A stretch of DNA of 6,147 bases from an uncultured Flavobacteriales bacterium (GTDB lineage: Bacteria; Bacteroidota; Bacteroidia; Flavobacteriales_D; Sanyastnellaceae). The notes under the pieces are model-generated. The model made no database searches and was not told the origin of the DNA. It worked only from the letters and a program-made list of their open reading frames with translations. This document shows, piece after piece, positions 1 through 6,147 of the stretch (positions are counted from its first letter, which is position 1; each line of letters opens with the position of its first letter). Where the stretch lies: positions 1-6,147 of the forward strand of contig CALKYI010000071.1 of assembly GCA_938003665.1 (NCBI GenBank), written 5' to 3'. The position numbers were made by a program, and so were the translations under genes.

Positions 1-3000
1 GCGGCGGTGCTGTTCAGTGGAGCAGCATGGTCCCAAGGCAAGGTGACCGGTAAGGTGACCGACCGAGCGTCCGGTGACGGATTGCCAGGTGTTGCCGTTG
101 TTGTTTCCGGTGAAGGCGTGGGTGTGTTCACCGATGCCGACGGTTCTTACTCCATCACGGCCAATGCTGCTAGTGACGAGCTCATCTTCAGTTTCCTCGG
201 ATACGGAACAGAGCGCGTAGCTTGCGGAGGCAACAGCGTGGTGAACGTAAGCCTTGCAGCTGGTGTTGACCTCGATGAGGTTGTGGTAACCGCTCTCGGG
301 GTGTCCCGTGAGAAGAAAGCGTTGGGCTATGCCGTCCAAGAGCTGGGCAACGATGCCTTCACGGAAGCCAAAACCGACAACGTCGTTAAGTCGATGACCG
401 GTAAGATTGCTGGTGTGCAGGTCACATCGGGTACTGCAATCGGTTCTTCGTCAAAAATCATCTTGCGTGGTGCCAGTTCGATCACCGGCGACAACCAACC
501 GCTCTTCGTAGTGGATGGCGTGCCGATGGACAACTCGGACTACTCAAGCGGCAACCAGCAGCGATCTGTTGGTGGTTATGACTACGGTAATGCGATGCAG
601 GATTTGAACCCTGATGACATTGAGTCGGTCACGGTCTTGAAAGGTCCAGCGGCAGCTGCACTCTATGGCTCGCGCGCTTCAAATGGTGCCATCGTCATCA
701 AGACGAAGACCGGTGAAGGTCACCGCTCTTCCGGTAAGTCCGGATTGGGTGTTTCGGTCAGCAGCACGGTTGCATTCAATGACGTTTTCATCATACCAGA
801 CTACCAGAACAGCTACGGAGGTGGCCCAAGCACAAGCTGGGCAGACACCATCGATGGCAACTACATTCCTGACTACGCATTGGACGGAAGCTGGGGCCCT
901 GCATTGGACGGAACAGCGAACGTGCGCCACTGGGATAGCTGGTACGACTATGAAGGTGACGAAGGATTTGGCGAGACCCGCCCATGGGAGGCCAACCCCA
1001 ACAACGTTGCTGACTTCTTCCAAACCGGTGTATTGTACTCTAACAACGTAGCGGTTACCGGTTCTACCGATGAAAGCTCGTTCCGCTTGAGCTACACGAA
1101 CCACGACCAGACCGGTGTATACGAGAACAGCTCGTTGAACCGAAACACGTTGAGCTTTGCTGGTAACAGCCAAGTGAGCGAAAAGCTGAGTGCAAGCGTT
1201 TCAGCCAACTACGTTCAGCAGAAAGGCCAGGGCCGTCCATTGACTGGATACGGTGAGTCGGTGATGTCTCAGTTTACGCAGTGGTTCCACCGTCAGTTGG
1301 ACATGGACCGCTTGCGCAACTACATCAACCCAGATGGTACGCAGCGTACGTGGAACCGCAACAGCCCAACGGACCCTGCACCGAACTACTTCGACAACCC
1401 GTTCTGGGAGCGTTACCAAAACGTACAGGATGACCAGCGCGATCGCGTATTTGGAAACCTGACGTTGAACTACAAGATCAACGACAATTTGAGCTTCATG
1501 GGCCGCGCGCTCACGGACTTCTACATCGACCGTCGTCAAGAGCGCATCGCCGTAGGTGGTGTTCGTGAATCCTCTTACAGCGAGTACACGCGTCAACTCC
1601 AAGAAACGAACTTGGATGCGTACTTGAACTTCAACAAGGAGATCAATTCAGACTTGAACGTGGTTGGTTTCGTGGGTGTCAACAAGCGCATCCGCGACTA
1701 CAAGCGATTCGGCGCCTACACATTGGGCGGACTCAATACCCCAGGCCTCTACAACGTGGCCAACGGTGGTGACGGCTACCAAATCAGTGACTACGAAGAA
1801 AGCAAGGTCATCAACTCATTGCTCGGTTCTGCCAGCATCGGTTACCAGCGCACGCTCTTCATCGATTTGACAGCTCGTAACGACTGGAGCTCTTCACTCC
1901 CAGCGGAGAACAACAGCTACTTCTACCCATCGGCTACGGCCAGCTACGTATTCAGCGAGGTTGCTGACATCGAGGGCTTGAGCTTCGGTAAGTTGCGTTT
2001 GGGTTGGGCACAGGTTGGTAACGATACCGGCCCTTACCAGACCGGATTGACGTACGGTGTGAACCCGAACTTCGGAAGCAGCGGTTCAGCCTCTGTACCG
2101 AATGCACAGAACAACCCGGATTTGCGTCCTGAGAAGACGACCAGTTTCGAAATCGGAACCGAGTTGAACTTCTTCATGGATCGCCTCCGCATCGATGCGA
2201 CGTACTACAACAACATCACCGAGGACTTGATCTTCAACGTACCGGTATCAGCCGCTTCAGGTTACACCAGCGCGGTATTGAATGCGGGTAAGACGCAAAA
2301 CCGCGGTGTTGAATTGGCCGTTTCAGGAACGTTGATTCAGTCTGAGGACTTCACATGGGACCTCGGTGTCAACTTCGCGAAGAACAACAACGAGTTGCTC
2401 GAATTGGCGGACGGTGTTGAGAACATCCGTTACACAAGCCTCTTCGGCGTGACCTTGGAAGCACGTCCAGGACAGCCACTCGGCACGTTCTACGGCTACG
2501 ACTTCGTATACGACGACAATGGCAACAAGTTGGTAGGAACCGACGGACGCTACTTGCGCACACCAGGTGTTGTTCCAATCGGAGACATCTTGGCGGACTT
2601 CACCGGTGGTGTTTGGTCTGACATGCAGTACAAGAACCTCTCGTTCAGCGCATTGGTGGACTTCCAGAAAGGCGGCTCGGTACACAGTTACTCGAACCAG
2701 TGGGGTAAGTACTCGGGCACTTTGGCTGAAACGGCTGAAGGCAGCATCCGTGAAGACGGTGTAACCGTTGAAGGTGTTTACGGCACGTACGAAGTGGATG
2801 AAGACGGCAACGTTGGCGCCATCACGTACTTGGACGCCAACGGCGAGGAATCAGCAACGGCTGTTGCCAACGAGACCACCATCTCTGCGCAAGGCCACTA
2901 CTTCTACAACCAAGGATATGTCATCCACGCTGCTGACCAATACGACGCGAGCTTCGTGAAGTTGCGTGAGCTGCGATTGGACTACAACTTGCCTGAGAGC

Positions 3001-3189
3001 ATGACGAGTGGCTTGCCATTCAGCAACATCAGTGTGGGTGTATACGGACGCAACTTGGCCATCTTGCACAAGAACGTTCCTCACATCGATCCTGAGGTGG
3101 CAACCTCTTCTTCTAACGTACAAGGATTCGAGGGTGGTCAGCTTCCTGCTGAGCGCACCATTGGCTTCAACTTGAAGTTCAACCTCTAA
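1..3189 (+). CDS. SusC/RagA-family TonB-dependent outer-membrane transporter, 5' partial
   Basis: Outer-membrane barrel that imports a ligand captured by its SusD partner, using energy from TonB. The frame is open from base 1 and gives 1062 residues; the true start lies upstream, and the GTG at 7 is not credible because it falls inside the signal peptide, whose end (residues 1-12, AAVLFSGAAWSQ) is still visible. Numbering from base 1, residues 15-88 form a carboxypeptidase-regulatory-like beta-sandwich (GKVTDRASGDGLPGV, TDADGSYSI). The SusC signature LDEVVVTALG follows at 91-100. The plug spans about 115-235, with TGKIAGVQV, FVVDGVPMDN (169-178) and a LKGPAAAALYGSRASNGAI stretch. The rest is the barrel, with family hallmarks SWGPALDG (297-304), LTARNDWSSSLP near 623-634, LRPEKTTSFEIG, KLRELRLDYNLP (987-998), IDPE near 1029-1032 and the C-terminal ERTIGFNLKFNL. 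Length is normal for the family and no frameshift is seen. The family is secure; the substrate is unknown. Confidence 0.97.
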   Translation, partial: AAVLFSGAAWSQGKVTGKVTDRASGDGLPGVAVVVSGEGVGVFTDADGSYSITANAASDELIFSFLGYGTERVACGGNSVVNVSLAAGVDLDEVVVTALGVSREKKALGYAVQELGNDAFTEAKTDNVVKSMTGKIAGVQVTSGTAIGSSSKIILRGASSITGDNQPLFVVDGVPMDNSDYSSGNQQRSVGGYDYGNAMQDLNPDDIESVTVLKGPAAAALYGSRASNGAIVIKTKTGEGHRSSGKSGLGVSVSSTVAFNDVFIIPDYQNSYGGGPSTSWADTIDGNYIPDYALDGSWGPALDGTANVRHWDSWYDYEGDEGFGETRPWEANPNNVADFFQTGVLYSNNVAVTGSTDESSFRLSYTNHDQTGVYENSSLNRNTLSFAGNSQVSEKLSASVSANYVQQKGQGRPLTGYGESVMSQFTQWFHRQLDMDRLRNYINPDGTQRTWNRNSPTDPAPNYFDNPFWERYQNVQDDQRDRVFGNLTLNYKINDNLSFMGRALTDFYIDRRQERIAVGGVRESSYSEYTRQLQETNLDAYLNFNKEINSDLNVVGFVGVNKRIRDYKRFGAYTLGGLNTPGLYNVANGGDGYQISDYEESKVINSLLGSASIGYQRTLFIDLTARNDWSSSLPAENNSYFYPSATASYVFSEVADIEGLSFGKLRLGWAQVGNDTGPYQTGLTYGVNPNFGSSGSASVPNAQNNPDLRPEKTTSFEIGTELNFFMDRLRIDATYYNNITEDLIFNVPVSAASGYTSAVLNAGKTQNRGVELAVSGTLIQSEDFTWDLGVNFAKNNNELLELADGVENIRYTSLFGVTLEARPGQPLGTFYGYDFVYDDNGNKLVGTDGRYLRTPGVVPIGDILADFTGGVWSDMQYKNLSFSALVDFQKGGSVHSYSNQWGKYSGTLAETAEGSIREDGVTVEGVYGTYEVDEDGNVGAITYLDANGEESATAVANETTISAQGHYFYNQGYVIHAADQYDASFVKLRELRLDYNLPESMTSGLPFSNISVGVYGRNLAILHKNVPHIDPEVATSSSNVQGFEGGQLPAERTIGFNLKFNL
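877..913 (+). repeat. 13-bp direct repeat inside the SusC gene
   Basis: GCATTGGACGGAA occurs at 877-889 and again at 901-913, a 24-bp (eight-codon) period that keeps the reading frame. It encodes ALDGS and ALDGT on either side of WGP, within the conserved SusC block SWGPxLDG. The second copy is the family-typical LDG; the first is the extra one. It may be a small in-frame duplication or chance similarity. Confidence 0.6.
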
Positions 3190-3209
3190 TTCCCACCTTC
3201 TAAAAGATT

Positions 3210-4688
3210 ATGAAAATGAATAAGCAAATTTTCTTCCTGGTGGGCTTGATTGGAGCCCTCGCCTTCACGGGGTGCCGCAAGGACTTCGAGGAGATCAACA
3301 CCAATCCTAATGAGCCCACAGCGGTGTCCACAGGCTTCCTGTTGACCAGCGCTCAAAAAGCGACCATGGACCGAGTTTACGACTCGTTCTGGGGCAGCCG
3401 CCGCGGCATGCAGACGGCACAATACTGGAGCTCAAACCAGTACTCTAACGAGAGCCGTTACCAATACCGTGATGCGACAGCGAACGGTGCTTGGGCTTCG
3501 TTCTACGCTGGTCCGTTGCAGGACTTGCAGACCATCATCGACCTCAACTCCGGTGACAGCGCTGGTGACTACGCGGGCTATGGCGACAATGCGAACCAGA
3601 TCGCAGTGGCCAAAATCCTCCAAGCGTGGATTTACCAGCACTTGACGGATGCGTTTGGCGATATTCCGATGTCGGAAGCGTTGCAAGGTGTCAGCAACAC
3701 GACGCCAGCCTATGACAGCCAAGCGGATGTCTACGCTGCGTTGATCACGATGCTCAATGACGCGATGGACGGCATGACGAGTGGAGCTGGGCCACAAGGC
3801 GACCAGATTTATGGTGGCAACATGGACCAGTGGACCAAGTTTGCCAACTCGCTGAAGTTGCGTGTCGCTATGCGCATGGCGGATGTCAACCCAGGTCCTG
3901 CACAAGCAGCAGCTGAAGCAGCATTGGGCTCGGGCATGATCATCGCAGGCAACGAAGACAACGCCTTGTTCTCTTACTTGAGCGGTGCACCGAACAACAA
4001 TCCAATCAACGAAGATTATAAAACGCGAAACGACTTCGCAGCGTCCAACACCATGGTGGACTACTTGACTTCATTGAACGACCCACGCATCGGCGTTTAC
4101 TACGCTGAGGCGGCTAACGGAGGCGGTTATGTTGGAGAGGTGTACGGCTTGACCGAGGCCAATGCGGCCATCACGATGAACGACGACGTATCGCAGCGCG
4201 GTGCGGCGATCTTGGCGGCCGACTTCCCAGGCATCCTGTTCGATGCGGCGCAGACGCACTTCTTGGCAGCGGAGGCTGCTGAGCGTGGCTGGACGAGCAT
4301 CTTGTCAGCAGAAGAGCACTACAACGCGGCCATTGCGTTGAACATGAACTTCTGGGGCATCACGGACGAGGCTGCGATTGCGGACTACACCGCTCAGGAT
4401 GCTGTTGCCTACGCAACGGCTGAAGGCGATTGGAAGACCAAAATCGGTCGCCAAAAGTGGGTGGCACTGTACATGCAGGGTTACGAAGGATGGGCTGAGT
4501 ACCGTCGTTTGGACTTCGGTGTATTGCTCCCATGTGCTGATGGTGCATTGGCAGGAGACGGCAACGTTCCCGCTCGCATGTGGTACCCACTCGATGAGCA
4601 AACGCTCAACGGTGCGAACTGGTCTGCAGCTACCGATGCCGGTGCGACGGATCTGTTGGAAACAAAACTCTGGTGGGACGTCAACTAA
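3210..4688 (+). CDS. SusD/RagB-like nutrient-binding outer-membrane lipoprotein
   Basis: Surface lipoprotein that binds the nutrient and caps the SusC barrel encoded 20 bp upstream. Residues 1-21 are a lipoprotein signal peptide ending in the lipobox AFTGC, so Cys22 should be lipidated. The next residues, RKDFEE, are charged and acid-rich, like the export tags that send Bacteroidota lipoproteins to the cell surface. Conserved blocks match the SusD-like group that begins with INTNPNEPT (29-37): QYWSSNQYSNESRY (71-84), LTDAFGDIPMSEAL (145-158), TPAYDSQADVY (165-175), YGGNMDQWTKFANSLKLRVAMR (201-222), HFLAAEAAERGW (350-361), QKWVALYMQGYEGWAEYRR (415-433) and the terminal KLWWDVN (486-492). From memory this is nearer Pfam SusD-like_2 than classical SusD. 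At 492 residues it is complete. An ATG two codons later (3216) is an alternative start. No Shine-Dalgarno is seen, only A-rich sequence. The ligand is unknown. Confidence 0.96.
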   Translation: MKMNKQIFFLVGLIGALAFTGCRKDFEEINTNPNEPTAVSTGFLLTSAQKATMDRVYDSFWGSRRGMQTAQYWSSNQYSNESRYQYRDATANGAWASFYAGPLQDLQTIIDLNSGDSAGDYAGYGDNANQIAVAKILQAWIYQHLTDAFGDIPMSEALQGVSNTTPAYDSQADVYAALITMLNDAMDGMTSGAGPQGDQIYGGNMDQWTKFANSLKLRVAMRMADVNPGPAQAAAEAALGSGMIIAGNEDNALFSYLSGAPNNNPINEDYKTRNDFAASNTMVDYLTSLNDPRIGVYYAEAANGGGYVGEVYGLTEANAAITMNDDVSQRGAAILAADFPGILFDAAQTHFLAAEAAERGWTSILSAEEHYNAAIALNMNFWGITDEAAIADYTAQDAVAYATAEGDWKTKIGRQKWVALYMQGYEGWAEYRRLDFGVLLPCADGALAGDGNVPARMWYPLDEQTLNGANWSAATDAGATDLLETKLWWDVN

Positions 4689-4711
4689 GGCGCATCACCT
4701 TCTGATAAAAG

Positions 4712-4739
4712 AAAGCCCCGCAACAGCGGGGCTTTTTTT
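4712..4739. terminator. Intrinsic terminator between convergent operons, probably bidirectional
   Basis: A perfect 10-bp inverted repeat (AAAGCCCCGC at 4712-4721 and GCGGGGCTTT at 4726-4735) encloses the loop AACA. On the plus strand it runs into seven T's (4733-4739), 23 bp after the susD stop. Read on the minus strand the same hairpin is followed by a T-rich run (CTTTCTTTTATC, from the A-rich bases 4704-4715), 26 bp after the stop of the 311-residue gene. It should therefore end both the susCD transcript and the opposing two-gene transcript. The rest of 4689-4765 holds nothing else I can identify. Confidence 0.93.
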
Positions 4740-4765
4740 GTGCTTGACCTTGGCGAGCGGATGGG

Positions 4766-5701
4766 TTACAGCTGAAGGCCGACGCTCATGCAGAAATAAC
4801 TTGGTGTTGAGGTATTCGATGCGCCGGCGAGAATGTATTCTCGGGTGTCACCCAGGAAGCGAAACCACCGCTGCTCAAACCCCCACATGGTGGACCCGAT
4901 CCGCATTTGGGCGCCAAAAGCAATCTGGGTCGTCGCCATGACGTCGCTGATCTCAGTAATACTCTGGTCTACCCCTTGTTCCCAGGCGTCGAATTGCCAA
5001 TCCTGTGCGGACTTCTCAGCGTTGGGTACGATAGCCATAGCGCCGGTGAACTTGATGCGGTGTGTGGGAGTATATCCTGCTCCGATCTCCACAAGCAAGG
5101 GATTCCAGCTTGGCGTCACGCGGGGTTGTTCGCTCCCCCACCATCCTTGGTAGATGGCGCGGAGGTGAAAGTAATGGTCTGTGAACGCGGTGGCCATCAG
5201 GTCCGTTTGGTTGAGGCCGACGGTGGCGCCGGTTTCTTGCAGTTGGCTCTTCGCGTAGAAGAGGGCCGTGGAGCGACCGATGCCCAACGAAACATCGATA
5301 GGCAGTGTTTCGACAGGCTGGTACCGCACGCGCAGCAAACGCGGTCCGATTTGTTGCCCACCCCCACCGCTCGCGTTGCGGAACGTCCACATGACATTGA
5401 ATTCCATGTCGTTCAGCGTGTTTTGCAATTCCCCCGAACTGAAGTCCGGCCGAATGCGTTCCACGGCTTGTCGGATGGTGGCGTCGCTTTCGTTGTAATC
5501 GATGGGCGACCAGCTGTAGCTGTTCAGGCAGAACACTCCTTCCACCGTGAATCGTTTGCCGGTGGCTTTATCCGCATCGAAATCCCATTGGAATCCACTT
5601 TGGCGGGATTCCGTGTTCTTGAGTAGGCTGGGATCCAGGGTTTGAGCGCTACAGGTCGAGGCAACCGCCACCCCTGCCGCAAAGAGCGTCAACCGGTTCA
5701 T
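4766..5701 (-). CDS. Exported protein of unknown function, probable outer-membrane beta-barrel-like
   Basis: A 311-residue protein I cannot assign to a named family. Residues 1-19 are a Sec signal peptide (MNRLTLFAAGVAVASTCSA) with likely cleavage at SA|Q. Cys17 is not a good lipidation site, because Thr precedes it. The mature part is rich in alternating polar and hydrophobic stretches that look like amphipathic beta strands, for example 51-62, 97-108, 134-150, 173-186, 202-210, 215-225, 258-269, 271-283 and 301-311. A Gly-rich turn (GGGG, 112-115) and many Trp and Tyr residues are present. The protein ends in a strand-like SYFCMSVGLQL with no domain after it, as in outer-membrane barrels, although the last residue is Leu rather than the usual Phe. 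The start is fixed by the ATGA overlap with the upstream gene, pointing to translational coupling. A periplasmic beta-rich protein is the main alternative. Confidence 0.87.
   Translation of the reverse strand: MNRLTLFAAGVAVASTCSAQTLDPSLLKNTESRQSGFQWDFDADKATGKRFTVEGVFCLNSYSWSPIDYNESDATIRQAVERIRPDFSSGELQNTLNDMEFNVMWTFRNASGGGGQQIGPRLLRVRYQPVETLPIDVSLGIGRSTALFYAKSQLQETGATVGLNQTDLMATAFTDHYFHLRAIYQGWWGSEQPRVTPSWNPLLVEIGAGYTPTHRIKFTGAMAIVPNAEKSAQDWQFDAWEQGVDQSITEISDVMATTQIAFGAQMRIGSTMWGFEQRWFRFLGDTREYILAGASNTSTPSYFCMSVGLQL
5698..5701 (-). promoter_or_regulatory. ATGA stop/start overlap (translational coupling site)
   Basis: On the minus strand the TGA stop of the 138-residue lipoprotein gene shares bases with the ATG of the 311-residue gene. 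Such 4-base overlaps usually mean that ribosomes finishing the first gene reinitiate on the second, so the two proteins are made together. It also fixes the start of the second gene, which directly precedes a good signal peptide. Confidence 0.85.
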
Positions 5702-6114
5702 TCAAAAACGAATTTGCCGCCAAAGCCAGCGACTTGGACTGTGGTCTTACGGAAGAAAAAGGCGCGTTGCTCTCGGACGATATACTTCGGGTTGACGAGT
5801 ACGTCGGCGTTGGTGCCGTCCAAGGCTTTGTACACGGCCGCACGTTTTTCACGGGAGTTGCCGTTGAAGCCCAGGTTGATGCCCGGGTAGTCAGCGAATT
5901 CATTATCTCCGAGGCGAATGAACCCTAAGATGTGGGTGGTCGACGCCATGCCGATGAGGCTGGTCGTAGTGTCGACATTGACGTGGGCACGGATGGTGTC
6001 CACGCCGAGTACGACAGGACCTTCAGCCAACCGTGCCGTTTGGGTCAACTGTGTGCAGCTGTTCAGGCCAACGAGCCCCAATACTAGGGCTGCAGGAATG
6101 AGAAAATGTTTCAT
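5698..6114 (-). CDS. Small putative lipoprotein of unknown function
   Basis: A 138-residue protein with a lipoprotein signal peptide: MKH, a hydrophobic core (residues 4-17) and the lipobox LNSC, with Cys20 as the lipidated residue. Asn at -2 is slightly unusual but acceptable. No acidic cluster follows the Cys (TQLTQT), so it lacks the surface-export tag seen in the SusD-like protein and is more likely to face the periplasm. The C-terminal half has the pattern ASTTHILGFIRLGDNEFAD (57-75), a basic helix-like part (88-98), then ADVLVNPKY (103-111) and TTVQVAGFGGKF (124-135). This recalls small Bacteroidota lipoproteins with an ADxxVxPxY strand and a VxGxxGxF ending, perhaps the DUF6567-type group; that link is from memory and weak. 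It is the first gene of a minus-strand pair, its TGA overlapping the next ATG. The ATG at 6114 fits the signal peptide well. Confidence 0.85.
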   Translation of the reverse strand: MKHFLIPAALVLGLVGLNSCTQLTQTARLAEGPVVLGVDTIRAHVNVDTTTSLIGMASTTHILGFIRLGDNEFADYPGINLGFNGNSREKRAAVYKALDGTNADVLVNPKYIVREQRAFFFRKTTVQVAGFGGKFVFE

Positions 6115-6147
6115 GGTTCAAATTTGGTTGCAGGGAATCACTACGGG

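Noticed and set aside
679..1173. A 164-codon open frame on the minus strand inside susC
   Set aside because: It is fully antisense to conserved SusC sequence, and its Val/Arg-rich translation is typical of a reverse-strand shadow.
2782..2860. Asp-rich stretches in SusC (for example DEDGN) resembling EF-hand calcium loops
   Set aside because: They lie in predicted barrel or loop sequence without flanking helices, and Asp/Asn/Gly-rich loops are common in SusC barrels.
4378..4941. A 187-codon plus-strand frame crossing the end of susD and the terminator
   Set aside because: It overlaps the conserved SusD C-terminus in another frame and reads through a strong terminator; the protein has no recognisable features.
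4907..5626. A 239-codon open frame on the plus strand opposite the 311-residue gene
   Set aside because: Its translation is Arg/Val/Gly-rich with no signal peptide, motif or fold, and it lies wholly antisense to a gene with a good signal peptide, a coupled start and plausible strands. It is a by-product of moderately GC-rich coding sequence.
6115..6147. Possible promoter for the minus-strand pair: CAAATTTG on the minus strand, close to the Bacteroidota -7 consensus TAnnTTTG
   Set aside because: It is only about 6 bp from the ATG, the first base mismatches, and no convincing -33 element is visible before the window ends. The promoter probably lies outside the window.

Overview
The window comes from a member of the Bacteroidota. 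The evidence is a tandem SusC/SusD outer-membrane uptake pair, lipoprotein signals of the Bacteroidota type, and starts preceded by A-rich sequence rather than a Shine-Dalgarno. By eye the GC content is moderate to fairly high, and most codons in the susCD pair end in C or G, so this is not a typical AT-rich Flavobacterium. I cannot place it more finely than the phylum.

Layout: positions 1-3189 (+) hold a nearly complete SusC/RagA TonB-dependent transporter, lacking only its start and the front of its signal peptide. After a 20-bp gap, 3210-4688 (+) is a complete SusD-like lipoprotein. The two should be co-transcribed and build one outer-membrane uptake complex, with SusC as the TonB-driven barrel and SusD as the surface lid. 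A strong hairpin with T-runs on both sides follows at 4712-4739 and probably ends transcription from both directions.

The right third, 4766-6114, lies on the minus strand and converges on that terminator. Its first gene encodes a 138-residue lipoprotein and its second a 311-residue exported protein rich in predicted beta strands. Stop and start overlap as ATGA, which suggests translational coupling. I recognise neither gene with certainty. Both products should enter the envelope, and they may work together.

No glycoside hydrolase, peptidase, sigma/anti-sigma pair or hybrid two-component regulator lies in the window, so the SusCD substrate cannot be named. I found no tRNA, rRNA, CRISPR array or mobile element. 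The only stretches without genes are 3190-3209, 4689-4765 and 6115-6147, all short.
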